Shown here: positions 45,594-55,574 of the stretch, in pieces | How the letters are laid out: each line of letters starts with the position of its first letter | Numbering within the stretch: the first letter of the stretch is position 1 | Source: Strigops habroptila | Taxonomy: Eukaryota > Chordata > Aves > Psittaciformes > Psittacidae | NCBI RefSeq assembly: GCF_004027225.2 | Contig: NC_044277.2 | Coordinates: forward strand, 102,293,725-102,357,724 | Reading direction: 5' to 3' | Length of the DNA: 64,000 bases | Made by a program: the position numbers and the translations under genes | The notes under the pieces: generated by a model | Told to the model about the DNA's origin: nothing | The model's database searches: none | What the model saw: only the letters and a program-made list of their open reading frames with translations

Positions 45594-46372
45594 GAACAAA
45601 TTGTCCATTGCCATGTGTTTGGTGTGTGGTTTATGTGTCATTGGATTGGATGGTGTATCTTGGGGAAGGGATTTGTCCAAGTGGTGTCTGCAACCCCTGG
45701 AGCATTTCTGTTTTGGCTGGTGGGAAGCTTGATAGCCCATGGGAAGACGGAGTGGGCATGTTCTGTTGGGGTTGTACCCTGAGGGCTTGTCTTCATTTGG
45801 TAGGTTTGCTCCAAGCTCTTTGTGCCCTGTGCAGCTGGGAATGAGCTTTGCCTGTCCAGGAATGCCTCAGGGTGACATAGCCTGGTATTAAAGTGGGATG
45901 ATTTATGCTCTGGGAAGCGTTTGGAGCATGAACTGCACTCCCTGCTCTCCACCTCCACAATACTTGTTCTTTCTGAATTTGAGGCTTCAGGGCAGATCTG
46001 ATCCAGAGGTGCCCCTGAGATCTCTCATTACATTTGTAGTGGAGCCAGGACTTCCAGAAGACTCACTGATGGTGAGAGGTAGAGCCCAGGCATGTCCCTT
46101 GACAGCTCGTCGTTCTGACAGCTCTTCAGCTGTGGCTGGGCCATTCCTCAATGTAAGGACCAGTATCCCCCGCTGCAGCTTATTCGTCTGCCAGCGTGTT
46201 TGTGTTGGGCTGTGAGAGCAAAGAGGTACCTAAAGTGAAGGGTCTTGCCCAAGTGTGAAGGTGGTGAGTCTGGTGGCAGGCTGTCACCAAGCCTCTTGCC
46301 ATGAGATTGAAAATACTTCTGTGACCTGGCACTGGGCCACTACCATGGAGATGGAGGAGACCACGAAGATAC

Positions 46373-46799
46373 TCCAAGGGCTGGAGCACCTTTCCTATGG
46401 AGATGGGCTGAGAGAGCTGGGCTTGTTCAGCCTGGAGAAGAGAAGGCTCCAGGGAGATCTTAGAGCAGCTTCCAGTGCCTAAAGGGGCTAACAAGGAAGT
46501 TGGAGAGGGATTTTTGACAAGGGCAGGTAGGGACAGGACAAGGGGGAATGGCTTTAAACTGACAGAGGGGAGATTTAGGTTACATATTAGGGAGAAAATC
46601 TTTACTGTGAGGGTGGTGAGGCCTTGGCACAGGTTGCCCAGAGGAGCTGTGGCTGCCCCATCCCTGGCAGTGTTCAAGGCCGGGCTGGATGGGGCTTGGA
46701 GCAACCTGGTCAAGGGGAAGGAGTGCCTGCCCGTGGCAGGGGGTTGGAACTGGATGAGCTTTGAGTTCCCTTCCAGCCCAAACCATTCTGTGATTCTAT
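46373..46799 (+). mobile_element. CR1 LINE 3'-end fragment (427 bp)
   Basis: Complete 3' region from GGGCTGGAGCACCTTTCCTA through TTGTTCAGCCTGGAGAAGAG to TTCTGTGATTCTAT. It belongs to the same subfamily as the copy at 35455. Confidence 0.95.
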
Positions 46800-47444
46800 C
46801 TCCCCCCCGCTGCTGAGTTTCCAGGTGGAAAGGAACCTCCCCTGGATGGTGTGCACCTCTTGAAATTTCTGTCTCACTCAATGGGAATGCAGTGTGAGTA
46901 CAAATCCCAACCCAGAGCATTGCTTTGTCTTCACATTTGCATGCCGACAGTTGCCTAGAGCTGCAGGGTTTGTCTTGGGTTTAGGTACCAGTTCCAGCCC
47001 TGTGAAAGCCTGTCTCTGCAGATCTGGCTGCCAGTGTTGGCCACTGGGGAAACCTTAAACGAGTTGGTGGCATCCCATGCATGGCTTGCTTGTGGTTGTA
47101 CAGGGAAGCTGCAAGAGCTGAAGGAGAAGGAGGAACCACAGCCAACTGGTTGCTTTTCCTCATCTCCCGCTCTGCCCATCCATTAGCATCACTCACTTTA
47201 TTCCCCTGGCCTTTTCCCAGCTCTTCATCATGCTGGGCTGTTTCAGCCCCTCTGAACCTTGCTTTCTCTAGTGGAACTGCCGGGGACTGTCTTAGTGATT
47301 CAGCAAACGCAGTGCTTGCAGCTGCTTTGGAGAAGAGTCTTTTCCCCTGTCAATGACACCTGGCCCTGGAAGGTTGCCAGGTTCCATGAAACAAGGGTCC
47401 TTCTGCTCCAGCCAGCACCCTATGCTTGTGGGTGGCACAGAGAT

Positions 47445-47457
47445 GATTAATATATTA
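47445..47457. promoter_or_regulatory. Possible degenerate HNF1-like site
   Basis: ATTAATATATTAC about 165 bp before the preferred ATG of SLC22A13. It shares one good half-site (TTAAT) with the GTTAATNATTAAC consensus and roughly 8 of 12 fixed positions overall. HNF1 control is known for several renal SLC22 genes. This is a suggestion only. Confidence 0.2.
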
Positions 47458-47610
47458 CATGGTGTACTTAGGACAGGTAAAACATCAGGCATTAAGTCTA
47501 TCCTGACTTCACATATTTGTGGTGGCTGCCTACGACTGCAGGGCTTATCTTAGGTTTAAACATTAATTCCAGTTCTCTGCAAAGTCTGTCCCAGCACTGT
47601 CCTGTTCCAG

Positions 47611-47994
47611 ATGCAGCTCCCAATGTCGGGCGTCGGGGAGATTTTGAAAACAGTTGGCGAGTTTGGGCCGTTTCAGAAATGGCTGGTGCTGTTCACCTTG
47701 CTTCCATGCTTCACTCTGTCTTTCCACCAGTTTTGCCAGCTTTTTATGGTTCCAGATGAGCCTCATCACTGCAACACCAGCTGGATCCGTGCCATCGGTC
47801 CCAACCTGACAGAGGAAGAGCAGCTGAACCTCACCCTGCCCCGGGATGCAAATGGGGAGTACGAGCAGTGCTCCATGTACTCGCCGGTGGACTGGGACCT
47901 CGACTCCATTGTGGCGTACGGCCTGAACGCCACGGAGAAGTGCAGCAGTGGCTGGGTGTACCCTTCAGCACAAGCACCGTCTCTGCTGACCGAG
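47611..47994 (+). CDS. SLC22A13: SLC22A13 exon 1: TM1 and glycosylated extracellular loop
   Basis: Encodes the cytoplasmic start (EFGPFQKW), TM1 (LVLFTLLPCFTLSF) and the family-typical large loop with FMVPDEPHHC, four N-X-S/T sequons and five Cys after DEPHH or in the loop region. Donor GAG|GTCTGT is weak. The bases just before the first ATG (CTGTTCCAG) resemble a splice acceptor, so a non-coding upstream exon cannot be excluded. Confidence 0.92.
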
Positions 47995-50900
47995 GTCTGT
48001 AATCGCCTTTTGACATGCCAGGGATGCGGAGGGGATGGGGCACGCAGACAGTTGCTGTGTCCTGCAGTTCAGTCAAAGCTGATGCTGGGCTGAGATGTAT
48101 ATCAGGTGTATTTTGGGGACCTTGGCTCCACCACCCAGCCCCCTCTTGTGGTCCTGGAGTGGTTGCAGACAAGCAGGCTGTGATATAGATACCAGCAGGG
48201 CCACAGGCAGAGTCAGTGGAGACATTAATCGCTCCTGGTGGGACCTTTTGGGTCTCCCTGTCCCAGGTGACCCTCTGCAGACATGGAGTAACCTTCCAAC
48301 TTGCCCCTGTGCGCAGCTTTGTGCTTCAGACACCCTGGCCAGGGGAAGGAGGCAGAGCTCAGTGCTTGGTTTCTACTCACGCACAGGCTGGGGAGCTGTG
48401 AGGATGAGCAGCAGTGGCGTGTCTGCCTCAGGGTCTCTGCATCACCGCTCCAGCTCAGCTTGTTGCAAACATCATGAGTTCCTCACCACTCTTTGCTCTG
48501 TGCAGAGGTACCAGGTTCAACAAGCACAGGAAAGCTTGTGAAGCCACCCCTCTAATGGTGAACAGGAGCTTCAGTGAGCAGTGCTGAGCTTCTTCTAGTG
48601 CTTTCTGACCTCTCTTTTATTTCCTATTCGTGATCTTCCCTATGTGACTCTATAGATGCCCTCGGGTGCTGGCGGCTGCAGAACATCCCTCTAACAGAAA
48701 CTGTTTGGCCCAGGAGTCAGCACTGCACTCCTCCCTTCTCTGGGAGGGCAGGCACTCCAGGAGGAAGGAAACTGTCGGGACTTCTGTCCCAAGTCCTACT
48801 TTAAGCAAAATTTGCCACCCAGGAGGCTCCCCTGGGGGTGCCTGGGCTGGAGGGGAGTCCTGCAGGTCCCAGTTCCTTGGAGAGGGGCACCACTGAGAGC
48901 CCCATGGGCTAGTCCCACCACTGACCTGTGTGCTGTGTACATACAGTGGACACTCACACCCCCGGAGGGAGGATCAGAAAGCATCTGCAGCCTGTTGAGA
49001 ACAAAAGCATCTGTGTTTCCTTCCTCCAGTTTGACCTGGTGTGTGACAGGAAAGACCTGAATGACATCTCCCAGTCCGTCTACATGCTGGGGATGTTCCT
49101 AGGAGCCATGATCTTTGGGCCACTGAGTGACAGGTGAGGAAACAAAACTACATGTCCAGGGCCCGTGCAGAGCCAGCATGCTGCTCTGAGCCTGGCTGAG
49201 CACTGCACCCTGTGCGTTTTGTCACCGCTCCTCGCTCACAGGGACCCTGGCCAAAGTCCTGAGGTCCCGTGAGGACACGGCCACACAGGGGGTAGAAGGG
49301 AGAAAGGCACAGTGTGTGTGCAGGGTGCTTCACATGTCAACCCAGAGTCTAGTCTTAGCAAGCCCTATCACCCTCAAGAGAGGGTGATACAGTCACTGTG
49401 TAACCCATTGGGCTCTTCCCCACCTCTGCGGGGCCTCTCCAGATACCAACCATGTCTTCCCTCTTCCTCTCCAGGATAGGCCGCCGGCCAGTCATTCTGA
49501 TCTCCATCTTCCTCCAGGGCTTGTTTGGGGTAGCAATCGCCTTTGTGCCCCATTTTGATGTGTACATGGCCTTCAGGTGTGTCGTGGGGGCTTCAGTGTC
49601 AGGGATCACCATGACGATACTGTCCTTGGGTGAGTAAGATGCCCATGCCCTGAGGCAGGCAGATGTGGCCTCACAAGATGCAACAGGAAAGCTCTGTAAA
49701 GAAATTATCATTTATGACATGAAAAATACTGCTGTGAGGACAGGTCTTTCTCTGCACTGTCCATTGGCACTTTGGCATCTCCTCAAGGCTAAGTGAGAGC
49801 CACAGGGAGCATCTCTCCCATGCCAGTGCTCAGAGGGGGGCAAGGGGACAACCTCCCAGCTCAGGAGGTCGGTGCAGGGAGGGAGCACAGTGACTATGGG
49901 GCATGATCGATTTGGGCCCCAGCCCTGCCCCAGGGAGGGGCTCTGTGGATACTGAGAGCAAGGAGAAGACATACCTGAGCTTCATGTCCTCTTGCAGAGG
50001 AGCAGGGCACCCTGACGGTAAGGAGAGGTGATGCATTTTATGAAACACGGGCGACTTGCATGTGTGACTGATGCCAGAGCTCTGGCTGCTGGTCTCCTCA
50101 CCTTCGGGGAGCTCTTCTCCAGGGGAGGAGTTTACACCAGGGGAAATAATTTTTATGGATGACCCTGAACCTTCATTATTCTTCTCAGCTACAGAATGGG
50201 TCGGTGTCTCCCAGCGGCCAAAGGCAGTGCTTACTTCTCACTGCTGCTTCGCCATCGGTCAGATGATTTTGGCTGGCTTGAGTTATGGTATTCACAACTG
50301 GAGGCTGCTGCAGATTACAGGATCTGCTCCAGTGTTTGCTCTTTTCTTCTACATCTGGTAAGCAGGAGCAGGGCAGAGCTTCATGAAGACATGAGAGTAG
50401 TGGGTGTGAGGGGTGGCAGTGAGGAGGCATCAGCTCAGGAGCAGGCTGGGTCTTCCCCATTAGAGTATAGGTGATGAAGGGACTTCTGCAGAGATCAGCA
50501 CATCTTCTTGGAACACTGAACCTCTGAAAGCAGCAACTGCTTTGCTGCAGGTCCTCAAATGTGGCCTTTGAAGCCTAAAGATAGGGTACGTAATGCTCAT
50601 TGTTTGCTGGATATGGTAATGGGGAGGTGGGCTGTGTGGAAACCCAGCAGGTCACAGCAGCATCTCTGCATTTCATCTGCTTGGCAGGGTGCTCCCAGAA
50701 TCCGCCCGGTGGCTGGTGATAAAAGGCAGGATAGAAGAAGCTAAGAAGGTCCTTCAGAAGGCAGCATCCATCAACAAGCGCACCATCCCACCGGAACTCC
50801 TGGAGCAGGTACCTGCAGTGGCTGCGGAGCTGCTTGTTGTCTGCAGAGGCTTTCCTCTGCGCTTGCTTTGGTAGCAGCCCCTGGAGCTGAGGTCATCCCA

Positions 50901-53524
50901 TGAACACCCTTCCATGGCCACTGGGGATGATTTGGGGATGGATGTGGGTGACTCCAGCTTCAGCTGCGCTGCGCCGAGACAAGGCCAGGGAAGAGGCTCA
51001 GCTGCTGCTGAGGCTCAGCCTGGAGCTTTCTGGAATCTAACTGGGATATGGAAAGGACTCAAACGCTTCCCTGGCTTTTGTTCTATTTAGTCAGTGTTTT
51101 TCCCTGCACAAATGCCTGAAGGGGGGTCGCCTCCTTGCTCACCCCAAGGTCCCTGCACTGGGGAGATGTTCATGCCGAGGAACCTCTTGGTCACCAAAGC
51201 AGTGCACTGGGCACCCGGAGCACAGGCACGGGAGCCCAGCCCCAATGGGCCTCCTGCCCTCCCAGAACATTCAGGGTCACAAGCCTGTCCCGCTGAGGCT
51301 TTCCTTCGGCTGCAGACGGAAAGGAGCTCGCCAGGGGTTTCCTTTGCCTCGTCTGACTCTGGCTTTCTGCATTTTGCAGTTGAAGCCTGAGACTCAGCCC
51401 AAGCCTGGAAATCCTCTGGATCTCTTTCGGAAGAAGCACCTCCTGAAGGTGACTTTAATCATGTTGTGCACCTGGTAAGACATGTCCTGCTCCCCTCTTC
51501 CCAAACTTCTAGGTGAAGAAAAGCAGAGGTTGAGGGTTACTCATAATAGTAATTTGTGATTTTTTGGGTGTTACTGGTGGTTGTTTCAGTTTCTGGATAT
51601 TCAAGGTGTTGTGTGGTTTGTGGGAAAGGTTAGAGCCATTCCATTTATGTCCCCTTGCAAATGCCATGTCTTAGTCAAAATGTTGTCATTGGAGATCATT
51701 ATTGTATTTTCTCATGGCCAATAGATACGCTCAGTGCCACCCTGCCTGGCTTTCAGGTTTGTGAACAGCCTTGTCTACTACGGGTTGAGTCTGAATGTGA
51801 CAAACTTTGGTCTGGACATCTACCTGACACAGCTTGCCTTTGGAGCAGTGGAAATTCCAGCCCGTATTGGTTGTATCTTCGTGCTGCAGCGGTTCGGGAG
51901 GAAGAAAACCCAGGCTGTTCTCCTGATACTGAGTGGCTTGGTGTGTCTGATCATCATTGGCATCCCTGAAGGTGACTCATCTCTTCCCTGAGAGGACAAC
52001 CTCTGGGACAGGGAGGCACACAGCCCAACCCTTCCCTTGTTGGTGCAGATCCCGTCCTCCTGGCCAGGCTGGCTCACTTCCCTCAGGGCTTGAGCTGCTC
52101 TTGAGCCATGGCCTCAAGTGACTTGGTTCACTCCCCAGACCCCATTCTGATCAGCAAACTGTTACTGTCAATTGTGATAGGAGAGGGTAGAGCTGAGCCC
52201 AGTAGGTCACCTATTAGCAGGATAGTCCTCTGGGAAAATTACTATGTGGGGAGGTGAGATGGTGAGCTGAAAGTGGCCCCCAGGCCAGAGCTGGTCCTCA
52301 GACCATGCTCAGGCACTGTCAGAGGCGATGGCTCCCTACAAGTGATGCAGTTGTTGCCGTGCATCCCCAAGCCTCCATCCCTGAGTGGTGCTGGGCCCTC
52401 CATCGTCCCACAGCAGTGGTGTCTCCTCCTCCCCTTAGACCAGCCCGTGGTGATCACAGTAATGGCCATCATTGGCAAGTTTGCAGCCACGGCCTCCTTC
52501 TCCACCTCCTACATCTACTCCGCAGAGCTCTTCCCCACAGCCGTCAGGTGAGGTCTCCCCACGCATTGAAGCTTCCCCTGCCATGGCTGGTGGCAGTGAT
52601 GGGGCAAGAGCTCAGTTGTCCCCATGGCTGCGCTCAGTCCATGGTGCCCCAGGGGATGGTGCCCCCTGCCCGCCCCTCGCACTGCCCCTCGATCCCCAGG
52701 CAGACCGGCGTGGGGCTGTGCTCGATGTCGGCGCGGCTGGCAGGGACCATGGCACCCTTGATGCTCCTGCTGGAGAGATACAACCCAGCCATCCCCATGG
52801 CCATCTTCGGCAGCACCCCCGTGGTAGTGGGGCTGCTCTGCTTCCTGCTGCGCGAGACCCACGGCACCGACCTGGTGGATGACACAGGGGATGGCTGCCC
52901 CCCAGCTCAGGTGGGGAACCAGCGGTGCCTCTTGGTCAGGGACATGGGGTGCCAGTGCTGTGGGAGGCTGTTGGCATTGCATGGGCTGGGGCTGGGGGTT
53001 TCTTTGAGGCTTACAGTGGTGGGAGGGCAGGGAGTGGGGCTGCCCCACTGTAAAGAGAGGGAAGGGGGCCCCATAACCCCACCCATGGTGGTCATCCTTT
53101 CATTCCTGTCCATGGGACGGAAGGGCTCCAGGAATGGCTGGTTCTTCGCTTGCCTTCCTCTGCCCTCTCCAGGGAAGGGTTGGTGCCTTATAGCCGTGTT
53201 CTCTGGCTTTTGGACTCCCCTATCTACTAGCCTTCCTTCCCCATGGGACTGGGAGGAATTGCATTCCGATACACTTTTTGTCCCGCTGGGAGAAGGGTGT
53301 CAACAGGGACACAGAGCACGAGTGGTCAATGGGAAGCCAGGTTGCTAATGGCTGCGTGTCTCAGAGAAGGCTGCCATCAGCTCACAATGGGTCTTTCTTT
53401 GCTTTTAAACTTTTTTCCCTTTCATTAGGCCCGTGAAAATGCCAACAGCAGCTCTGAAAATGGATATGTGAAAGGAAAAGATGGTGGCCAAGACTATGAG
53501 TGCACAAAGAGCACTCACTTCTAG
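47611..53524 (+). CDS. SLC22A13: SLC22A13 (OAT10) organic anion transporter, complete, 10 exons
   Basis: Twelve-helix major-facilitator transporter of the SLC22 family. Human OAT10 exchanges urate, nicotinate and orotate at the renal apical membrane. Exons: 47611-47994, 49030-49133, 49475-49629, 50189-50357, 50688-50808, 51380-51474, 51757-51971, 52439-52547, 52700-52910, 53429-53524. All introns are GT-AG and in phase. The first ATG gives 552 residues. An ATG at 47623 gives 548 and aligns exactly with the human N terminus (14 residues before the Gly of EFG/DFG), so it is preferred; neither has a strong Kozak context. Numbered from 47623: four N-glycosylation sequons in the large extracellular loop (N51, N61, N69, N102), MFS motif GPLSDRIGRR around 154-163, PESARWL around 270-276, loop motif FGRKKTQ near 385, and C terminus STHF. 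Odd: the usual PET motif reads RETHG at 498-502. It follows OXSR1 as in mammals. Confidence 0.94.
47995..49029 (+). other. SLC22A13: SLC22A13 intron 1
   Basis: GC-balanced unique sequence, no element recognised. Confidence 0.8.
49030..49133 (+). CDS. SLC22A13: SLC22A13 exon 2: TM2
   Basis: After TCCTCCAG: FDLVCDRKDLNDISQSVYML then GMFLGAMIFGPLSD, with two bases of Arg. FDLVCDR is nearly the human FNLVCDR. Its end opens the MFS GxLSDRxGRR motif. Confidence 0.95.
49134..49474 (+). other. SLC22A13: SLC22A13 intron 2
   Basis: 341 bp, nothing recognised. Confidence 0.8.
49475..49629 (+). CDS. SLC22A13: SLC22A13 exon 3: TM3-TM4
   Basis: Starts IGRRPVILISIFLQGLFGVA and continues IAFVPHFDVYMAFRCVVGAS. 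Human has IGRKATIL and AFVPSFELYMALRF. Phase 1/1 borders. Confidence 0.95.
49630..50188 (+). other. SLC22A13: SLC22A13 intron 3 (559 bp)
   Basis: Its two ends match the 117-bp intron 3 of the minus-strand paralog. The central part of about 440 bp has no counterpart there. Confidence 0.8.
50189..50357 (+). CDS. SLC22A13: SLC22A13 exon 4: TM5-TM6
   Basis: Starts TEWVGVSQRPKAVLTSHCCF, includes AIGQMILAGLSYGIHNWRLL and ends APVFALFFYI. TEWVG and NWRLLQITG match human OAT10 closely. Confidence 0.95.
50358..50687 (+). other. SLC22A13: SLC22A13 intron 4 (330 bp)
   Basis: The first 150 bp and last 60 bp are strongly similar to the paralog's intron 4. The middle differs. Confidence 0.8.
50688..50808 (+). 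CDS. SLC22A13: SLC22A13 exon 5: PESARWL and intracellular loop
   Basis: VLPESARWLVIKGRIEEAKK then VLQKAASINKRTIPPELLEQ. PESARWL is the conserved SLC22 signature after TM6. Identical in protein to the exon at 62729-62849. Confidence 0.96.
50809..51379 (+). other. SLC22A13: SLC22A13 intron 5 (571 bp)
   Basis: Same length as the paralog intron at 62158-62728 and almost identical to it. I counted two differences in the stretch compared. Confidence 0.85.
51380..51474 (+). CDS. SLC22A13: SLC22A13 exon 6: loop 6-7 and start of TM7
   Basis: LKPETQPKPGNPLDLFRKKH then LLKVTLIMLCT and two bases of Trp. Corresponds to human NALDLFRHPQLRKVTLIIFC. Identical in protein to 62063-62157. Confidence 0.95.
51757..51971 (+). 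CDS. SLC22A13: SLC22A13 exon 7: TM7-TM9
   Basis: Starts FVNSLVYYGLSLNVTNFGLD and contains IYLTQLAFGAVEIPARIGCI and RFGRKKTQAV. YYGLSL, GLDVYLTQL-type and EVPAR-type motifs are SLC22A13 hallmarks. NVT adds a possible sequon. Confidence 0.95.
51972..52438 (+). other. SLC22A13: SLC22A13 intron 7 (467 bp)
   Basis: Nothing recognised; 289 bp shorter than the paralog's intron 7. Confidence 0.8.
52439..52547 (+). CDS. SLC22A13: SLC22A13 exon 8: TM10
   Basis: QPVVITVMAIIGKFAATASF then STSYIYSAELFPTAV. YSAELFPT is a highly conserved SLC22 motif. Confidence 0.95.
52700..52910 (+). CDS. SLC22A13: SLC22A13 exon 9: TM11-TM12
   Basis: QTGVGLCSMSARLAGTMAPL then IPMAIFGSTPVVVGLLCFLL and RETHGTDLVDD. The Pro of the MFS PET motif is Arg here (CGC at 52851-52853), while the paralog has CCC. 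Confidence 0.94.
52911..53428 (+). other. SLC22A13: SLC22A13 intron 9 (518 bp)
   Basis: Unique, G-rich at its start. The paralog's intron 9 is only 126 bp. Confidence 0.8.
53429..53524 (+). CDS. SLC22A13: SLC22A13 exon 10: cytoplasmic tail
   Basis: After TTTCATTAG: ARENANSSSENGYVKGKDGG then QDYECTKSTHF and TAG. The THF end fits a class I PDZ ligand and resembles the human ...SSTYF end. Confidence 0.92.
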   Translation, partial: ARENANSSSENGYVKGKDGGQDYECTKSTHF

Positions 53525-53762
53525 CTGAGCCTGCAAGTGGCTGTGGATAAAGGCAACTAGTGCTGTGCCAGCACTGAGGACAGGCAGGGCCTCCATCTGC
53601 AGGACACCACCGCCTCTCAAGCAATCACTGCCAATTCTTGTTTTTCCTTTCTTTTTCGCCTTCCTGCATCTCCCCCTATAGCTTGTCCTCAGGCTCTGCT
53701 TGCTCTCTGGTGTTCAACAGTGCTCTTGCTAGAGAAAATCTGATGCTTTTCATGTAAGGGTA

Positions 53763-54346
53763 TGCGGGTTTGGGCTGGGATAGAGTTAATTTTCTTCACA
53801 GTACCTAGCATGGCGCAATGTTTGGATTTGTGCTGAAAACAGAGTTGGTAACACAGGAATGTTTTAGTCGCTCCTGAGCAGTGCTTGCACAGAGGCAAGG
53901 CCTTTTCTGCTCCTCACCCCACCAGCGAGCAGGCTGGGGGTGCACAAGGAGTTCGGAGGGGACACAGCCAGGACAGCTGATCCCAACTGACCCAAGGGAT
54001 AGTCCATACTACATGAAGTCATGCTCAGCATATACAGCTGGGAAAGAAGAAGGAAGGGGAGACGTTTGGAGTGATGGTGTTTGTCTTCCCAAGTCACTGT
54101 TAGGTGTGATGGAGCCCGGCTCTCCTGGAGGTGGCTGAACACCTGCCTGCCAATGGGAAGTGGTGAATGAATTCCTTGTTTTGCTTTGCCTCTGCATGCA
54201 GCTTTTGCTCTACTTATTCAACTGGCTTTATCCCAAGCCTTGAGTTTTCTCACTTCTACCTTTCCAATTCTCTCCCCGATCCCACCAGGCAGAGTGAGCA
54301 AGTGGCTGTGTGGGGCTGAGCTGCCAGCTGGGGTTAAACCACTACA
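53763..54346 (+). repeat. 5' LTR of the ERVK-like element (584 bp)
   Basis: Begins TGCGGGTTTGGGCTGGGATA, typical of a common avian LTR family, and ends GGGGTTAAACCACTACA (TG...CA). Its 3' 290 bp aligns with 55575-55860. Confidence 0.85.
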
Positions 54347-54354
54347 GTCCTTTT

Positions 54355-54372
54355 TGGTGCCCAGTGTGGGGC
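54355..54372 (+). promoter_or_regulatory. Primer-binding site, tRNA-Lys-like
   Basis: TGGTGCCCAGTGTGGGGC differs at three positions from the canonical Lys-1,2 site TGGCGCCCAACGTGGGGC. The changes look like C-to-T and A-to-G decay. It lies 8 nt after the LTR end. Confidence 0.8.
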
Positions 54373-54719
54373 TCAAAGGGGTAGACATAACAACAGGTTT
54401 GATTAGAATGTGTTAGATTGAATTTATAGCTGTTATTGCTGTTTATCTAGTAATTGACAGGCTTCTGTTCTTGCCTTACTGTACATTTGAGTCTAGAGCC
54501 CATTAGTGGCTGCTTTTTGTTTTCGCTGCTTGCTGTAGTGCTGCACTGCTTATCATCTGACTCTGCTGTGGCTGCGAACATTCTGATATCAGCCATGGCG
54601 ATGTGCCTGGGATGGCAGATGGCTGGGGCATCACTGTGCTGCTGTACTGGACAGGCTGGAACTGGAGTCAAAGAGACTATGACCTGTGGATGAGTCCACA
54701 GGTGAGAGCAGGACACCCG

Positions 54720-55240
54720 GAAGAGTCTGTGGCTGTGGATAAGTCCACACCAGAGCAGGTACATCTCAAAGCATCTGTGGCCATGGTTATGTCAGTGCCA
54801 CAGCAGGTACGCCTCTGAAGGGAATGTGGCCCAAGGATAAGTCCACGCTGGAGAAGGTATACCTTGAAGCATCTGTGACTGTGGATAAGTCCATGCTGCC
54901 GCAGGTACACCTTTAAGCATTCGTGGTTGTGCATGAGGTCATGTTGGAGCACCTCAAAGCATGGACCATGGATAAGCCAGTGGCGGAGAGGGACTGTAGA
55001 CATGGGTAAGGCTGTGCTGCAGCAGGTGTATCTCTGAAGGCACTGTGGCCCATGGATAAAGCCATGCTGGAGCAGGTGCACCTCACAGTGACTGTGGTTG
55101 TGGATAAGTCTATGCCGCAGCAGGTATTTCTCTGGAGGGACTGTGGCTCATTGATAAGGCTTCACTTGGAGCAGATACGTCCCTAAAGGGCTGCAGTCTA
55201 TGGATAAGTCCAAGCTGCGGCAGGGGCAAGGAAAGGAATT
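54720..55240. repeat. Minisatellite of about 50 bp x 10 in the ERV leader
   Basis: Each unit carries a variant of CTGTGGCTGTGGATAAGTCC, then GCAGCAGGTACACCTCT and a purine-rich end (GAAGGCA/AAAGCA). Units are degenerate, and one is truncated near 54950. Confidence 0.85.
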
Positions 55241-55574
55241 CATTGCAATATTAAACCCTATGGTGTGGTCCAAAGGGTCCCAGGGTGGAGATTGTAATGG
55301 AATTACCTTTAAACTGTTGTAGCCCATGATTTGAGATGTGTGTTATAGGAATTACTACAGCAGAAACCACCTGAACCCATGAAGGACAAGCCTTCTGAGA
55401 AGCAGTGCAAGTGTGGCAGTGATCTGACCTGAGCTGGCTTTGGTGCCTAATAACTCCATGCAACACACCACCTCTCCTGTCCTTATGAGTGACCACTGTA
55501 ACAGATGGAGGCCAAAGTCATAGACTGCATGAACTTGATGGACATTTTGTGGACATTTCTGGACATTTTACAGG

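Larger units (their letters stand above)
43012..45610 (+). other. OXSR1: OXSR1 3' UTR
   Basis: About 2.6 kb from the stop to a poly(A) site inferred just after the AATAAA at 45588-45593. It contains an ATTTT pentanucleotide run (43697-43730), a T tract (43430-43448), a 343-bp LTR-like insertion (43851-44193) and a second dispersed repeat (44275-44606). Two internal AATAAA hexamers lie inside these repeats, so shorter UTR forms are possible. The extent is inferred from signals, not transcripts. Confidence 0.75.
45611..47610. other. OXSR1-SLC22A13 intergenic region
   Basis: Two kilobases holding a long CR1 fragment (46373-46799). The 800 bp before the SLC22A13 start has no TATA box or CpG island that I can see. 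An AT-rich site resembling a degenerate HNF1 site is at 47445-47457. Confidence 0.7.

Noticed and set aside
46180-46920. 246-codon minus-strand open frame
   Set aside because: Mostly the antisense of a CR1 fragment. The same peptide pattern recurs antisense to the CR1 at 35455.
52305-53348. 347-codon plus-strand open frame across the transporter's 3' half
   Set aside because: It is out of frame with exons 8 and 9 and crosses their well-supported splice sites. A shadow frame of GC-rich coding DNA.
54677-55081. 134-codon minus-strand frame with a repeated Leu-Leu-Gln-His-Gly-Leu-Ile-His pattern
   Set aside because: A translation of the 50-bp minisatellite in the ERV leader, not a repeat protein.
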